DNA of 25,123 nucleotides, taken from JAFGJQ01 sp964586145. GTDB taxonomy: Bacteria > Planctomycetota > Phycisphaerae > UBA1845. Of the stretch, positions 7,857-18,400 are shown piece by piece; the stretch's first letter is position 1; every line of letters starts with the position of its first letter. The notes beneath the pieces are model-generated. The model was not told the DNA's origin, did not search any database, and saw only the letters and a list, made by a program, of their open reading frames with translations. The position numbers and the translations under genes were made by a program. Location of the stretch: NCBI GenBank assembly GCA_964586145.1, contig CAZPHH010000074.1:1-25123 (forward strand), read 5' to 3'.

Positions 7857-7885
7857 TTGACCGGCACGGCCGATTGGGGTCTGAT
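7857..7885 (+). promoter_or_regulatory. Candidate promoter of the ABC importer operon
   Basis: TTGACC (7857-7862) and TCTGAT (7880-7885) are separated by 17 nt. Transcription would begin near 7892, leaving a short leader with the GGAGT ribosome-binding site before the GTG at 7916. The -10 is poor, with four of six consensus bases. Confidence 0.3.
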
Positions 7886-7915
7886 GACGGCGCATCTGAA
7901 CCCGGAGTAAGTTGC

Positions 7916-8827
7916 GTGCCTTATTCTCCGCCAACGAAAGCGGTTTCACGACGAGTTGGCGTGGAACTTCTTGTTCTGACGGCAATTGCGGCTGGATGCA
8001 CGCCAGATGACCGAACGGGAGAGGCGCCACACCCGGACGCGATCGCGTCCAGAATCGTGGCATTGGCCCCCAACGCAGCAGAAATCGTCTGGGAGCTGGG
8101 GGCCGGCTCGCGGTTGGTGGGCGTCAGCGATTTCGCAGTTTACCCGCCCGCCCTGGCGGAGTTGCCTCGCGTTGGCGGGTTGCGCGATGCGGATCTGGAG
8201 CGAATTCTGACCCTTCAGCCGGATCTGGTCATTCTTCGCGGCCGACAGGCGAAACTCGAAGAACTCTGCCGAACTCGCGGCATCCGCGTCTATCACGACC
8301 CCACGGAAACGCTGCCCGACCTGTATCGCGCCGTGGAACGGCTGGGCGTGCTCTGCGATCGGCGGGACGCCGCGATCCGCCTCACGCAGCGGCTGCGCGA
8401 CGATCTGGACGCTGTGCAACACCGGGTTGCCGACCGTCCGCCCGTCTCCGTTCTGCTGACCATCCGAAGTCCGGACCGCCTGGCCGACATCACCACGGCG
8501 GCACGGGGATCGTACCTGCACGACGTGATTGAGCTGGCCGGCGGCAGAAACGTCTTCGGAGAACTCGACATCGCGTACCCGCAGGTAACCGTCGAGGAAA
8601 TCGTCGCACGAGGCCCGACGGTCATCCTGGAGGCCGTGCCCGGGGCGGATTCGGCCGCGACCGCCGCCATGCCCGCCCAATGGCAATCGCTTCCGACGAT
8701 CCCGGCCGTCCGGACGGGTCGGATTCACGTTTTGACCGAAGATTACGTGCTCATCCCGTCGCCGCGCGTGGTTCACCTGGCGGACAGAATCGCGGCCCTG
8801 CTTCATCCCGAGGTGGGCCGTGAGTGA
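7916..8827 (+). CDS. btuF: Periplasmic-binding lipoprotein of a cobalamin/siderophore-type ABC importer (BtuF-like)
   Basis: 303 residues. The N-terminus has a short basic region (SRRVG), a hydrophobic stretch and the lipobox IAAGC, so the mature protein is a lipoprotein anchored by Cys. The class III binding-protein fold follows: RIVALAPNAAEIVWELGAG, then GVSDFAVYPP, PRVGG and LQPDLVI, the pattern of BtuF/cobalamin-binding proteins. A region near GSYLHDVIELAGGRNVF marks the second lobe. The start is the GTG at 7916, preceded by GGAG with 8 nt spacing; the open frame upstream to 7718 would bury the lipobox far inside the protein. Corrinoid is the most likely ligand because of the YPP/PRVGG block, but ferric siderophore binding cannot be excluded. 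The gene overlaps the ATPase gene by 8 nt. Confidence 0.85.
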   Translation: MPYSPPTKAVSRRVGVELLVLTAIAAGCTPDDRTGEAPHPDAIASRIVALAPNAAEIVWELGAGSRLVGVSDFAVYPPALAELPRVGGLRDADLERILTLQPDLVILRGRQAKLEELCRTRGIRVYHDPTETLPDLYRAVERLGVLCDRRDAAIRLTQRLRDDLDAVQHRVADRPPVSVLLTIRSPDRLADITTAARGSYLHDVIELAGGRNVFGELDIAYPQVTVEEIVARGPTVILEAVPGADSAATAAMPAQWQSLPTIPAVRTGRIHVLTEDYVLIPSPRVVHLADRIAALLHPEVGRE

Positions 8828-9644
8828 GCCCGCCGCCACCCCGTTGAGCGCGCTGGCCCTGTGTGGGGTGCGAGCCGGCTTCCCGGATCGACCGGATTTT
8901 CTGGGCCCCGTCGATCTGGCCGTGCAGCGGGGCGAATTCTGGGGCGTTCTTGGTCCCAACGGCGCGGGCAAAAGCACGCTTCTGCGTGTGATGGTGGGCC
9001 TGCTGGTCCCGTCTGCGGGCGAAGTCCGGCTGGCCGGCCGGCCGTTGCGACAAACGCCGTCCCGGGATCGCGCCCGCCACGTGGCGTTTCTACCACAGCA
9101 GCCGTTCGCCCCCGCATTCGCGACGGCCGCAGAAGTGGTGCTGCTGGGCCGACACCCGCATCGCCGCAGCGTGCTGTTTGATTCCGCCGAGGACCTGGCG
9201 GCGGTTCAACACGTGATGCAGGCCACCGCCACCGCGGCCTTTGCCGACCGCCGCATGGAAACGCTGTCCGGTGGCGAAGCCCAGCGCGTGCATGTGGCGG
9301 CAGCCCTCGCTCAGCAACCCAGGGTGCTCGTGCTGGACGAGCCCACCGCGGCGCTGGATCTCTACCACCAGTTCGCGATTTTTGATCTGCTGCGGCAGCA
9401 CGCCCGGGACACCGGGTTGAGCATCGTGGCGGCCACCCATGATGTGAACCTCGCGGGGCGATACTGCGACCGCATCCTGCTTCTGCACGACGGTCGGCCG
9501 GCCGCCTGCGGCCCGTGCGACGCCGTGTTGTGCCCGCTCGTGCTGCAGGCCGTGTATCACGTTCGGTTCGCCGCCCATGCCGACGCGGACGGGCGGCATC
9601 GGTGGGTACTGCCGATGGAGCGCCTTCCGGAGGCCGGCTCATGA
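8820..9644 (+). CDS. btuD: ABC importer ATPase (BtuD/FecE type)
   Basis: 274 residues. It energises uptake by the adjacent permease at the inner face of the membrane. Visible motifs are Walker A GPNGAGKST near residue 45, the Q-loop region in VAFLPQQPF, the signature LSGGEAQRVHVA near residue 149, Walker B VLVLDEPTAALD near residue 171, and the H-loop His in AATHDVNLA near residue 206. The GTG at 8820 overlaps the end of the lipoprotein gene by 8 nt and is preceded by GAGGTGG, which suggests translational coupling. The C-terminal ~45 residues (VYHVRFAAHADADGRHRW) match the short accessory tail of FecCD-linked ATPases. The stop overlaps the permease ATG in an ATGA. Confidence 0.93.
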   Translation: MSEPAATPLSALALCGVRAGFPDRPDFLGPVDLAVQRGEFWGVLGPNGAGKSTLLRVMVGLLVPSAGEVRLAGRPLRQTPSRDRARHVAFLPQQPFAPAFATAAEVVLLGRHPHRRSVLFDSAEDLAAVQHVMQATATAAFADRRMETLSGGEAQRVHVAAALAQQPRVLVLDEPTAALDLYHQFAIFDLLRQHARDTGLSIVAATHDVNLAGRYCDRILLLHDGRPAACGPCDAVLCPLVLQAVYHVRFAAHADADGRHRWVLPMERLPEAGS

Positions 9645-10684
9645 AACACCTGACGGCCAGTCGATTCGCCGTCGCCGTTGGCGTCTGTGTCGCCATCCTG
9701 GCATTGGCCGTGCTGATCAGCCCCGGGATCGGCTCGCAGCCCATCGGCGTGGTGGAAGCCTGGCGGGCCTGGTTCGCGGGTGACCTGGACTCGGTGACGT
9801 ACCACATCGCCTTCACGCTTCGCATGCCGCGGACGCTCAAGGCCCTGGTCGCGGGCGCCACGCTTGCCCTGTGTGGCGCGGTGTTTCAAACGCTGTTTCG
9901 GAATCCGCTGGCCACTCCGTACACGCTGGGCATCGCCGGCGGCGGATCGCTGGGCGCCCTGATCGTTATGACCGCCGGCTGGCAGGCGGCGCTGCTCGGG
10001 ATATCCTCCGTGTCGTGGGGGGCGTTCGCCGGATCGGGTGCGGTGCTGCTGGCGATCTGGCTGATGGCCCGCACGTCCCGCCGACTGGGCGGCAACGCGC
10101 TGCTTCTGGCGGGTGTGACGATCGGTTTCTTCTGCTCCGCCCTGATGATGTTCGTCACGCACCTGGCCAACGTGTACGAAACCTACCAGATCGTCCGTTG
10201 GATGATGGGAAGCGTGGAATCGGTCGGACAGGTGGAGATTCGGGCACTGCTGGTCGTGCTGGCGCCGGCGTGGCTGGTTCTGCTGGCGCAGGCCCGGGCG
10301 TTGAACCAGTACGAACTGGGCGATGAGGTCAGCGCCACGCGCGGCGTGAGGACCGGCCTGCTGCAGGGGTTGTGCCTGGTCGTGGCTTCGCTGGCCGTCG
10401 CGGCGGTTGTTTCCATCTGCGGACCGATCGGGTTTGTGGGGCTCATCGTGCCGCACGCGGTGCGGCTGGTGCTGGGGGGGGATCATCGGGTCCTGCTGCC
10501 GGCTTCGGCGCTGGCCGGTGCCACGTTCCTGATCGCCTGCGACTGGCTCACCGCCCTGCTGCCCGCGTGGTACGGGCAACTGGTGTCCCGCGAGATGTCG
10601 GCCGCCTCCCTGCCCATCGGGGTGGTGACGGCGATGGTCGGTGCACCTCTGTTTCTCTGGATCCTCCGCTCGCGATTGCGATAG
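9641..10684 (+). CDS. btuC: ABC importer permease, FecCD/BtuC family
   Basis: 347 residues, close to the usual ~330-350. It is a polytopic inner-membrane protein with about ten hydrophobic segments, beginning with FAVAVGVCVAILALAVLI. Family hallmarks are RMPRTLKALVAGATLALCGAVFQ, the RNPLATPYTLGIAGGGSLGA block, and GPIGFVGLIVPHAVRLVLGGDHR, which contains the coupling region that contacts the ATPase. The ATG at 9641 overlaps the ATPase stop (ATGA) and has GGAGG just upstream; the open frame back to 9515 has no such signal. Homodimers pair with two ATPases and one binding protein. The operon order is lipoprotein, ATPase, permease. Confidence 0.93.
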   Translation: MKHLTASRFAVAVGVCVAILALAVLISPGIGSQPIGVVEAWRAWFAGDLDSVTYHIAFTLRMPRTLKALVAGATLALCGAVFQTLFRNPLATPYTLGIAGGGSLGALIVMTAGWQAALLGISSVSWGAFAGSGAVLLAIWLMARTSRRLGGNALLLAGVTIGFFCSALMMFVTHLANVYETYQIVRWMMGSVESVGQVEIRALLVVLAPAWLVLLAQARALNQYELGDEVSATRGVRTGLLQGLCLVVASLAVAAVVSICGPIGFVGLIVPHAVRLVLGGDHRVLLPASALAGATFLIACDWLTALLPAWYGQLVSREMSAASLPIGVVTAMVGAPLFLWILRSRLR

Positions 10685-10710
10685 CCACAAGGACCCCGGC
10701 GGCAGACGAA

Positions 10711-10728
10711 CCTGCCCGGCTGGGCAGG
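10711..10728 (+). terminator. GC-rich hairpin after the ABC importer operon
   Basis: CCTGCCC (10711-10717), loop GGCT, GGGCAGG (10722-10728): a perfect 7-bp stem starting 26 bp after the permease stop. No T-tract follows, so it may be a 3'-end stabiliser or a Rho-linked end rather than a classic intrinsic terminator. It lies just before the -10 box of the aminotransferase gene and may separate the two units. Confidence 0.4.
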
Positions 10729-10742
10729 CGTAGGGAAGACAG

Positions 10743-10748
10743 TATAAT
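10743..10748 (+). promoter_or_regulatory. Consensus -10 box ahead of the aminotransferase gene
   Basis: A perfect TATAAT lies 58 bp upstream of the chosen start at 10807. The -35 region (17 nt upstream) is poor and overlaps the hairpin at 10711-10728, so the promoter may need an activator. It suggests that the aminotransferase is not simply part of the importer operon. Confidence 0.4.
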
Positions 10749-10806
10749 GCCCGATCCGTCGCCGCCGGGGCGGAGGGTCCGGGCGGTGGACGCAGGGGAG
10801 TGGCAC

Positions 10807-11916
10807 ATGGAAATCCATCTGGCTCGGCCGGACATCACCCAGGCCGAGATCGACGCGGTTGTGGCGGTGCTGAAGACCGATTCGCTGTCGCTGGGGCCGA
10901 AGGTGCCCGAGTTTGAGCAGCGGTTTGCGGCGTACTGTGGCACGAAGCACGCGGTGGCCTGCTGCAGTGGGACGGCCGGGCTGCACATGCTCATCCGGGC
11001 CCTGGGCATCGGCCCGGGAGACGAGGTGATTACCACGCCGTTCTCCTTCATCGCGTCGTCCAACTGCATCCTGTTCGAGAATGCCAGGCCCGTGTTTGTG
11101 GACATCGACCCGCAGACGTGGAACATCGATCCGTCCCGCATCGAGGCGGCCGTCACGCCGCGGACGAAAGCCATCCTGGCGGTGGACGTGTTCGGGCAGG
11201 TGGCGGACTTCGACCCGATCCGCGCCATTGCCCGCAAGCACAACCTCCGGGTCATCGAGGACTCGTGCGAGGCCCTCGGCGGTCGGTACAAGGACCGGCC
11301 CGCCGGCTCCCTCGGTGACGCGGGCGTGTTCGGGTTCTACCCGAACAAGCAAATCACCACGGGCGAAGGCGGGATGATCGTGACCAGCGATGACACGCTG
11401 GCCGACCTGTGCCGTTCTCTGCGCAACCAGGGCCGCGGCGCGGACGGCGGCTGGCTGGCCCACGAACGGATGGGCTACAACTTCCGGCTGTCCGACATCA
11501 ACTGCGCCCTGGGGCTGGCCCAGCTTCTGCGGGTCGAGGAAATCCTGGCCGGCCGGGCGCGGGTGGCTCAGATGTACCTGGAACGTCTGGCCGGCGAATC
11601 CCGATTGCGCACGCAGCACATCCTGCCCGACTGCGCCATAAGCTGGTTCGTCTTCGTCGTGCGGCTGGACGATCGATACACCCAGGCGGACCGGGACCGG
11701 ATGCTGACACAGCTTCGCGCGAAGGGCATCGGCTGCAACAACTACTTCGTGCCGATCCACCTCCAGCCGTTCTATCGAGAGCAGTTCGGCTATCACGACG
11801 GCAGCTTCCCTGTCTGCGAGGCGGTGGCCACTCGGACGATCGCGCTGCCGTTCCACGCCCGGCTGACGGAAGCCGACATCGACACGGTTGTGACCGAGCT
11901 GCAACGTCTGCTGTAG
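10807..11916 (+). CDS. DegT/DnrJ/EryC1/StrS family PLP-dependent aminotransferase
   Basis: 369 residues, typical length. The family aminates nucleotide-linked keto-sugars for surface polysaccharides, glycans or antibiotics; some members are dehydratases. Landmarks are the N-terminal LARPDITQAEIDAVVAVLKT, the cofactor-phosphate loop SGTAGLHMLIRALG, TTPFSFIASSNCILFENARPVFVD, the aspartate/Glu pocket VIEDSCEALGG, and the Schiff-base lysine Lys181 in FYPNKQITTGEGGM. The GYNFRLSDINCALGLAQL and CNNYFVPIHLQPFY blocks complete the fold. An ATG at 10747 is possible, but the ATG at 10807 starts the conserved region and has GGGGAG 6 nt upstream. No sugar-nucleotide genes are nearby, so the substrate is unknown. 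Its VFGQVADFDPI block is common in aminotransferases acting in UDP-amino-sugar pathways. Confidence 0.93.
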   Translation: MEIHLARPDITQAEIDAVVAVLKTDSLSLGPKVPEFEQRFAAYCGTKHAVACCSGTAGLHMLIRALGIGPGDEVITTPFSFIASSNCILFENARPVFVDIDPQTWNIDPSRIEAAVTPRTKAILAVDVFGQVADFDPIRAIARKHNLRVIEDSCEALGGRYKDRPAGSLGDAGVFGFYPNKQITTGEGGMIVTSDDTLADLCRSLRNQGRGADGGWLAHERMGYNFRLSDINCALGLAQLLRVEEILAGRARVAQMYLERLAGESRLRTQHILPDCAISWFVFVVRLDDRYTQADRDRMLTQLRAKGIGCNNYFVPIHLQPFYREQFGYHDGSFPVCEAVATRTIALPFHARLTEADIDTVVTELQRLL

Positions 11917-12080
11917 GCGGTCGCTCCACGCCGCGAGCGCCGGAGTCTCTGCCGGGGGGACCGGCGCCGGTCGGGGCCGGCAGCGACGCCCACGCCCGAA
12001 GGTACCGGACCCTCACACGACAAGAAGTCTCTCCGCTCGCCATTCTCACGAACGCGGGTCCACACCCTCTCGCCGGCGCA

Positions 12081-12098
12081 CCCATCCGGGAGGATGGG
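12081..12098. terminator. Hairpin between converging genes, possible two-way terminator
   Basis: CCCATCC (12081-12087), loop GGGA, GGATGGG (12092-12098) form a perfect 7-bp stem with a 4-nt loop. It lies between the end of the aminotransferase gene and the end of katG, which converge. No T-tract is present on either strand. A separate 14-nt perfect palindrome GACCGGCGCCGGTC is at 11959-11972 in the same gap. Confidence 0.45.
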
Positions 12099-12130
12099 CA
12101 TCCGTGGCGAACGGTCGTTGCCCGCAGCGA

Positions 12131-14512
<2,382 letters not shown>

Positions 14513-14578
14513 GTGTGTTCTCCTCGTGTTCAAATGTACGGCTTGTGATCAGCCTTCAACGTGTCGCTCAACGATCGC

Positions 14579-15013
14579 TCAATCCTCAGCCCGCGGCCTC
14601 TCCGCGAGACACTCCGGGCAGGCGCCCCAGTAGATCACCTCTGCCTCGTCAATCCGGAACCCCGAGCGGGCGTCCTCGGTCAGGTGTGGCGCTCCGCGGA
14701 CGGCGCAGTCAACGTCGACCGTCTTTCCGCAGGTGCGACAGATGATGTGGTGGTGGTAGTCACCGACCCGGTCCTCGTAGCGTGCCGGCGACCCGGAGGG
14801 CTGGATGCGCCGGATGAGGCCCTTCTCGACCAGAATGCCCAGCGTGTCGTACACCGCCTGTCGGGAGATCGCCCCGATATCGGCGCGAACGTCCTCGGCG
14901 ATGATGTCTGCCGTGCCGTGGGGGCGAGCCGAAACCGCTCGCAGCACGGCCAGGCGCTGGGCCGTGACCTGGATGCCGTGTTCGCGGAGAAGGCTGGCCG
15001 GGTCGTCCTGCAT
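14579..15013 (-). CDS. perR: PerR-like peroxide-sensing regulator (Fur family)
   Basis: 144 residues, standard for the family. The N-terminal winged helix (about residues 8-75) has the recognition segment SRQAVYDTLGILVEKGLI. Structural zinc cysteines are Cys92-x2-Cys95 and Cys132-x2-Cys135. Regulatory-site candidates are His32, Asp85, His87-His89 and Asp100. An Asp at position 100, eight residues after the first Cys, matches the PerR-type Asp104 of B. subtilis, where Fur proteins have Glu. PerR proteins repress peroxide-defence genes until metal-catalysed oxidation of a His releases them. The position directly upstream of katG resembles furA-katG of mycobacteria and furS-catC of Streptomyces. 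The ATG at 15013 has almost no Shine-Dalgarno, in line with a leaderless mRNA. It probably represses its own promoter and katG. Confidence 0.9.
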   Translation of the reverse strand: MQDDPASLLREHGIQVTAQRLAVLRAVSARPHGTADIIAEDVRADIGAISRQAVYDTLGILVEKGLIRRIQPSGSPARYEDRVGDYHHHIICRTCGKTVDVDCAVRGAPHLTEDARSGFRIDEAEVIYWGACPECLAERPRAED

Positions 15014-15019
15014 GGCTTC

Positions 15020-15048
15020 TTTATAGGTCCAATTATGGATCGAGTCAA
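15020..15048 (-). promoter_or_regulatory. Strong promoter giving a leaderless perR-katG transcript, with overlapping operator candidates
   Basis: On the minus strand TTGACT (15048-15043), a 17-nt spacer and TATAAA (15025-15020) make a near-consensus sigma70 promoter. Counting from -7 at 15020 places +1 at 15013, the A of the perR start codon. The AT-rich spacer with ATAATTGGACCTATAA (15036-15021) could be a PerR-type operator. A perfect inverted repeat CGAGTC/GACTCG (15041-15046 and 15055-15060) overlaps the -35. An imperfect palindrome TTATGAAACGTCTTATAA (15075-15092) lies further upstream. Confidence 0.6.
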
Positions 15049-15086
15049 GAGGTGGACTCGGTCCGCCTATCGGCTTATGAAACGTC

Positions 15087-15365
15087 TTATAACACCCCCA
15101 CCTTCTTCAGGAGCCATACGCCCCAGTGTTCCTCAGGCAAAGCAAAACGAATGGTTACGTTCCCATCAGGGCTGACCGTCGCATCACGGCCCGGGTGAAG
15201 AATGCGGCATGCACGCTGAGCGGGCGCGATCAGGAAGCCGCAGACGAAACGCATCGGGCCCGAACGGCACCATGAACGAGGCGGGGTTCCTTGACGCGCC
15301 TTGCGCTTGCCGGTAAAGGGATACTTGAGCCGCTGTGCGACGGGAGGGTGTTTGCACCCCGTCAC
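15087..15365 (-). pseudogene. Possible gene remnant of unknown family
   Basis: A 92-codon open frame whose last ~35 residues (DATVSPDGNVTIRFALPEEH followed by WGVWLLKKVGVL and stop) alternate polar and hydrophobic residues like a genuine beta-strand and helix ending. The first half looks like noise, and an adjacent frame carries a more protein-like PFGPDAFRLRLPDRAR stretch just upstream. This raises the chance of a frameshift in an older gene. Third-position GC is lower than in the neighbours. No ribosome-binding site was seen and I cannot name the family. The rest of the 417-bp gap (15014-15430) contains the perR promoter and nothing else I recognise. Confidence 0.25.
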
Positions 15366-15430
15366 CTCTTTTGTGCCCCATCCAGCTCGTTCGCCTTCGG
15401 TTCACCTCGGCAGTTCGACAGGAGCTTGAC

Positions 15431-18400
15431 ATGGACGGCAAGTGCCTTCCGGAAGGAACCGGAGCGGTGCGGCGGCGTTTGCAGGATCTCCTGGAGCGTA
15501 TCGGTGGAAATGGCGGTCAGGCGGAGGAGTTGCTGACCGAGGTCGTTGCCGGGCTGCAGCAGGCCGTTGAGGCGCTCCGGAACGCGGAGGCCAACCCTGG
15601 GGACGAGGGCGAACGACCGTCGAGCCGGCCGGCCGTCACGGGGCACGAGAGAGGGACGGTTGTCGAGGGTTACGACTGGCCTGCGGCGGTTTTGGACTTC
15701 GCTCCTCTGGTGTCGGTCATCGTCGATCACGATCTGCAGGTCATCCGCGCCAACCGGGCAGCCGCGGCGTTGGCGGATCAGCCGGCGGAGCAAATGCACG
15801 GCCACCGCGCAGGCCATGCGCTGCGGTGCCTCAACGCGCTGGCGGATCCCAGGGGATGCGGCTTCGGGCCCTCGTGCGGGAAATGCAAGGTTCGTGAGAC
15901 GGTTCTCGATACGCACGCAACCGGCGAGGCACGCTGCCGTGTGCAGGCGCGGCTGCCCTTGCGGCGTGACGGCGAGGACGGTCCGGTCGATCTGCTGGTC
16001 TCGACGGCGGCTCTTGAGGATTCCGGCCGGCGAAGGGTGCTCGTCTTCGTGGAGGACGTCAGTGAGGCCGTTCGTTCGGAGGCGTCGTTGAGGGCATTCC
16101 TGGAAGCGCTGCCAGAATCTGCGCTCATCATGACGTTCGACGGTACGGTGATCGAGGCCAACACCGAGGTCGCCGCCCGGCTGGGCATTACCCGCGAAGA
16201 CCTTCTGAGCACCAACGCCTACGCTCTCATTCCGGAGGAACTGCGCGAGAGCCGGCGTCAGCAGGCCGAGAAGGTCCTCCGGTCCGGCACTTCCGTACGA
16301 TTCGTGGACTGGCGAAACGGACGCTGCATCGAGAACATCATTGCGCCAATCCCCAACCCGGGCGGACCGGTGAAACGCCTCGCCATTCTCGGCTTGGACA
16401 TCACGGACCACCAGCAGGCCCAGGCAAACCTGCGCAACAACGAGGAGCGATTGAAGCGTGCCCAGCGAATCGCCCGCGTCGGTGACTGGCAGTGGGACGT
16501 GGTTTCGAATCAGGTCACCTGGTCCGAGGAGAATTTCCGCCTTTTCGGATTGGAGCCGAGCGCGGAGCCGCCTTCATTCGAGCTTGTCCGATCGTTCGTG
16601 CATCCGGACGATGTCGCCACGTGGGAAGGCGAGGTGCGGGAGGCTCTCGCGTCGGGCGACAGTCTCTGCCGCGACTACCGGGCGATCACTCGAGACGGCC
16701 GGCTGATCTGGATTCACAACGAGATCTCCGTTGAGCGGGACGAACAAGGCCGGCCCAGGCGCATGTTCGGCACGGCTCAGGACGTCACCGACCGCAAACA
16801 AGCGGAGGAAGCCTTGCGGCAGAGCGAGGCGCGCTTCCGCGCCTTGGTGGAGAATGCAAACGACATCCTCTACACGCTGGCGCTGGACGGCACGTTTACG
16901 TACGTATCTCCCAACGTGACCGCCCAGCTCGGCTTCGAGCCGCCGGAAGTGCTCGGACGGCATTATGCCGATCTTGTCCATCCGGAGGACGGTTCGGCAT
17001 GCGACGCATTCTTTCAGCAAGTGATTGCGTCCGGGAAGAGTGCCCGGGACGTCACGTATCGCCTCCGATGCAGGAACGGTGGCTGGCTGTGGCACACTTC
17101 GAACGGTTCGGCGCTGACGGATGACGAAGGAAACGTCGTCTCTTTTCTGGGGATATCGCGCGACATCACGGACAAGAAGCGGCAGGCGGACGCCCTGCGC
17201 GAAAGCGAGGCTCGATACCGCCAGCTCGTGGAGTTGGCCCAAGAGGGCATCTGGGCGCTCGATGCGTCGGGGCGCACGACGTTCGTGAATCCCCGAATGG
17301 CGCAGATGCTCGGCTGCACGGTGGCGGAGATGGAGGGACGCGCTTTCTATGAATTCATGGATGAGTCGCAGATCGCGGCCGCCGAGGCGTGTTTCCGCAA
17401 GAGACAGGAGGGCCAGTCGGAACACCATGAGTTCGAATTCCGCCGCCGCAACGGCTCTGCCTTTCATGCGAGCCTCGCGGCGGCCCCGCTGCGGGACGCC
17501 ACCGGCCGGTTCGCCGGGGCATTCGCCGTGGTCTCCGATATCACGGAGCGCAGACAGGCCGAACTGGATCTGAAGCGCACCCTTGAGGCGACGACGGACG
17601 GCATCTGGACCTGGAACTTCGCGGCCGACGAGCTCACGTTTAGCCCGCGTTACTACACCATGCTGGGCTACGAACCCGGAGAGTTCCCGGCCTCCTTCGA
17701 GAACTGGCTGGGTCTCATGCACCCTGATGATCGGGACCAGGCCCTCGCGGTCGCAGAAAAGTACCTTCGCACTGGGCCGGACGTGTACGAGAACGAGTTT
17801 CGCCTGCGAGCCAAGGGCGGTGAGTATCGATGGATACGGACCAGGGCCAAGGTCGTGGAACGCGGACCCGACGGCCAAGCGATCCGCATGATCGGTAACC
17901 ACGAGGACATCACCGAGCACAGGCAGGCCCAAGAGCAACTGGAGATCAGCGAGGAGCGTTTGCGCCTGGCCCACAGGGCCACCAACGACGTCATCTGGGA
18001 CTGGGATATCGTTCACGACTCGCAGATGTGGAACCCGGCAGGGGCCACCGTCTTCGGATGGTCCGACATCATCCGGCATCCCCAGACCGCCGCCTGGTGG
18101 ACCGAGCGCGTGCATCCGGACGACCGTCAGCGGGTCGCTGACGGGTTCTACGCAGTCGTTCATGATCCTTCCCAAGCGCAATGGCAGGATGAGTATCGTT
18201 TTCGCAAGTCCGACGGGAGTTACGCTGCGGTTCTGGACCGCGGGTATGTCATGCGTGATGAACGAGGCCGCGCCGTGCGCATGATCGGCGCGATGCTTGA
18301 CATCACCGAGCGCAAGCGGGCGGAGGAACAGTTGCGGGAGGCCCTGCTGTGGCAGGAAACCGCGATCGCGGCCGGCAATGTCGGCTTCTGGGATTGGGAT

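Larger units (their letters stand above)
7067..7915. other. Long intergenic region between divergent GH116 and ABC importer genes
   Basis: About 850 bp with no gene I can defend. It should hold the promoters for the leftward glycosidase and the rightward importer. Visible elements are a minus-strand terminator-like hairpin (7428-7464), a GA-rich tract (7471-7487), a doubtful 73-codon plus-strand ORF at 7491-7712, a hairpin CCACG-AAT-CGTGG with GGG/CCC flanks (7738-7759), and a candidate importer promoter (7857-7885). A longer open frame reaching back to 7718 is not likely the importer's start. Confidence 0.5.

Noticed and set aside
7770..7880. Cobalamin riboswitch before the importer
   Set aside because: Only scattered resemblance to conserved blocks; the GGTG-AA-tCC, GCCACTG and ACC-of-GGAGACC positions are not convincingly present. 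Kept as a testable finding, not a feature.
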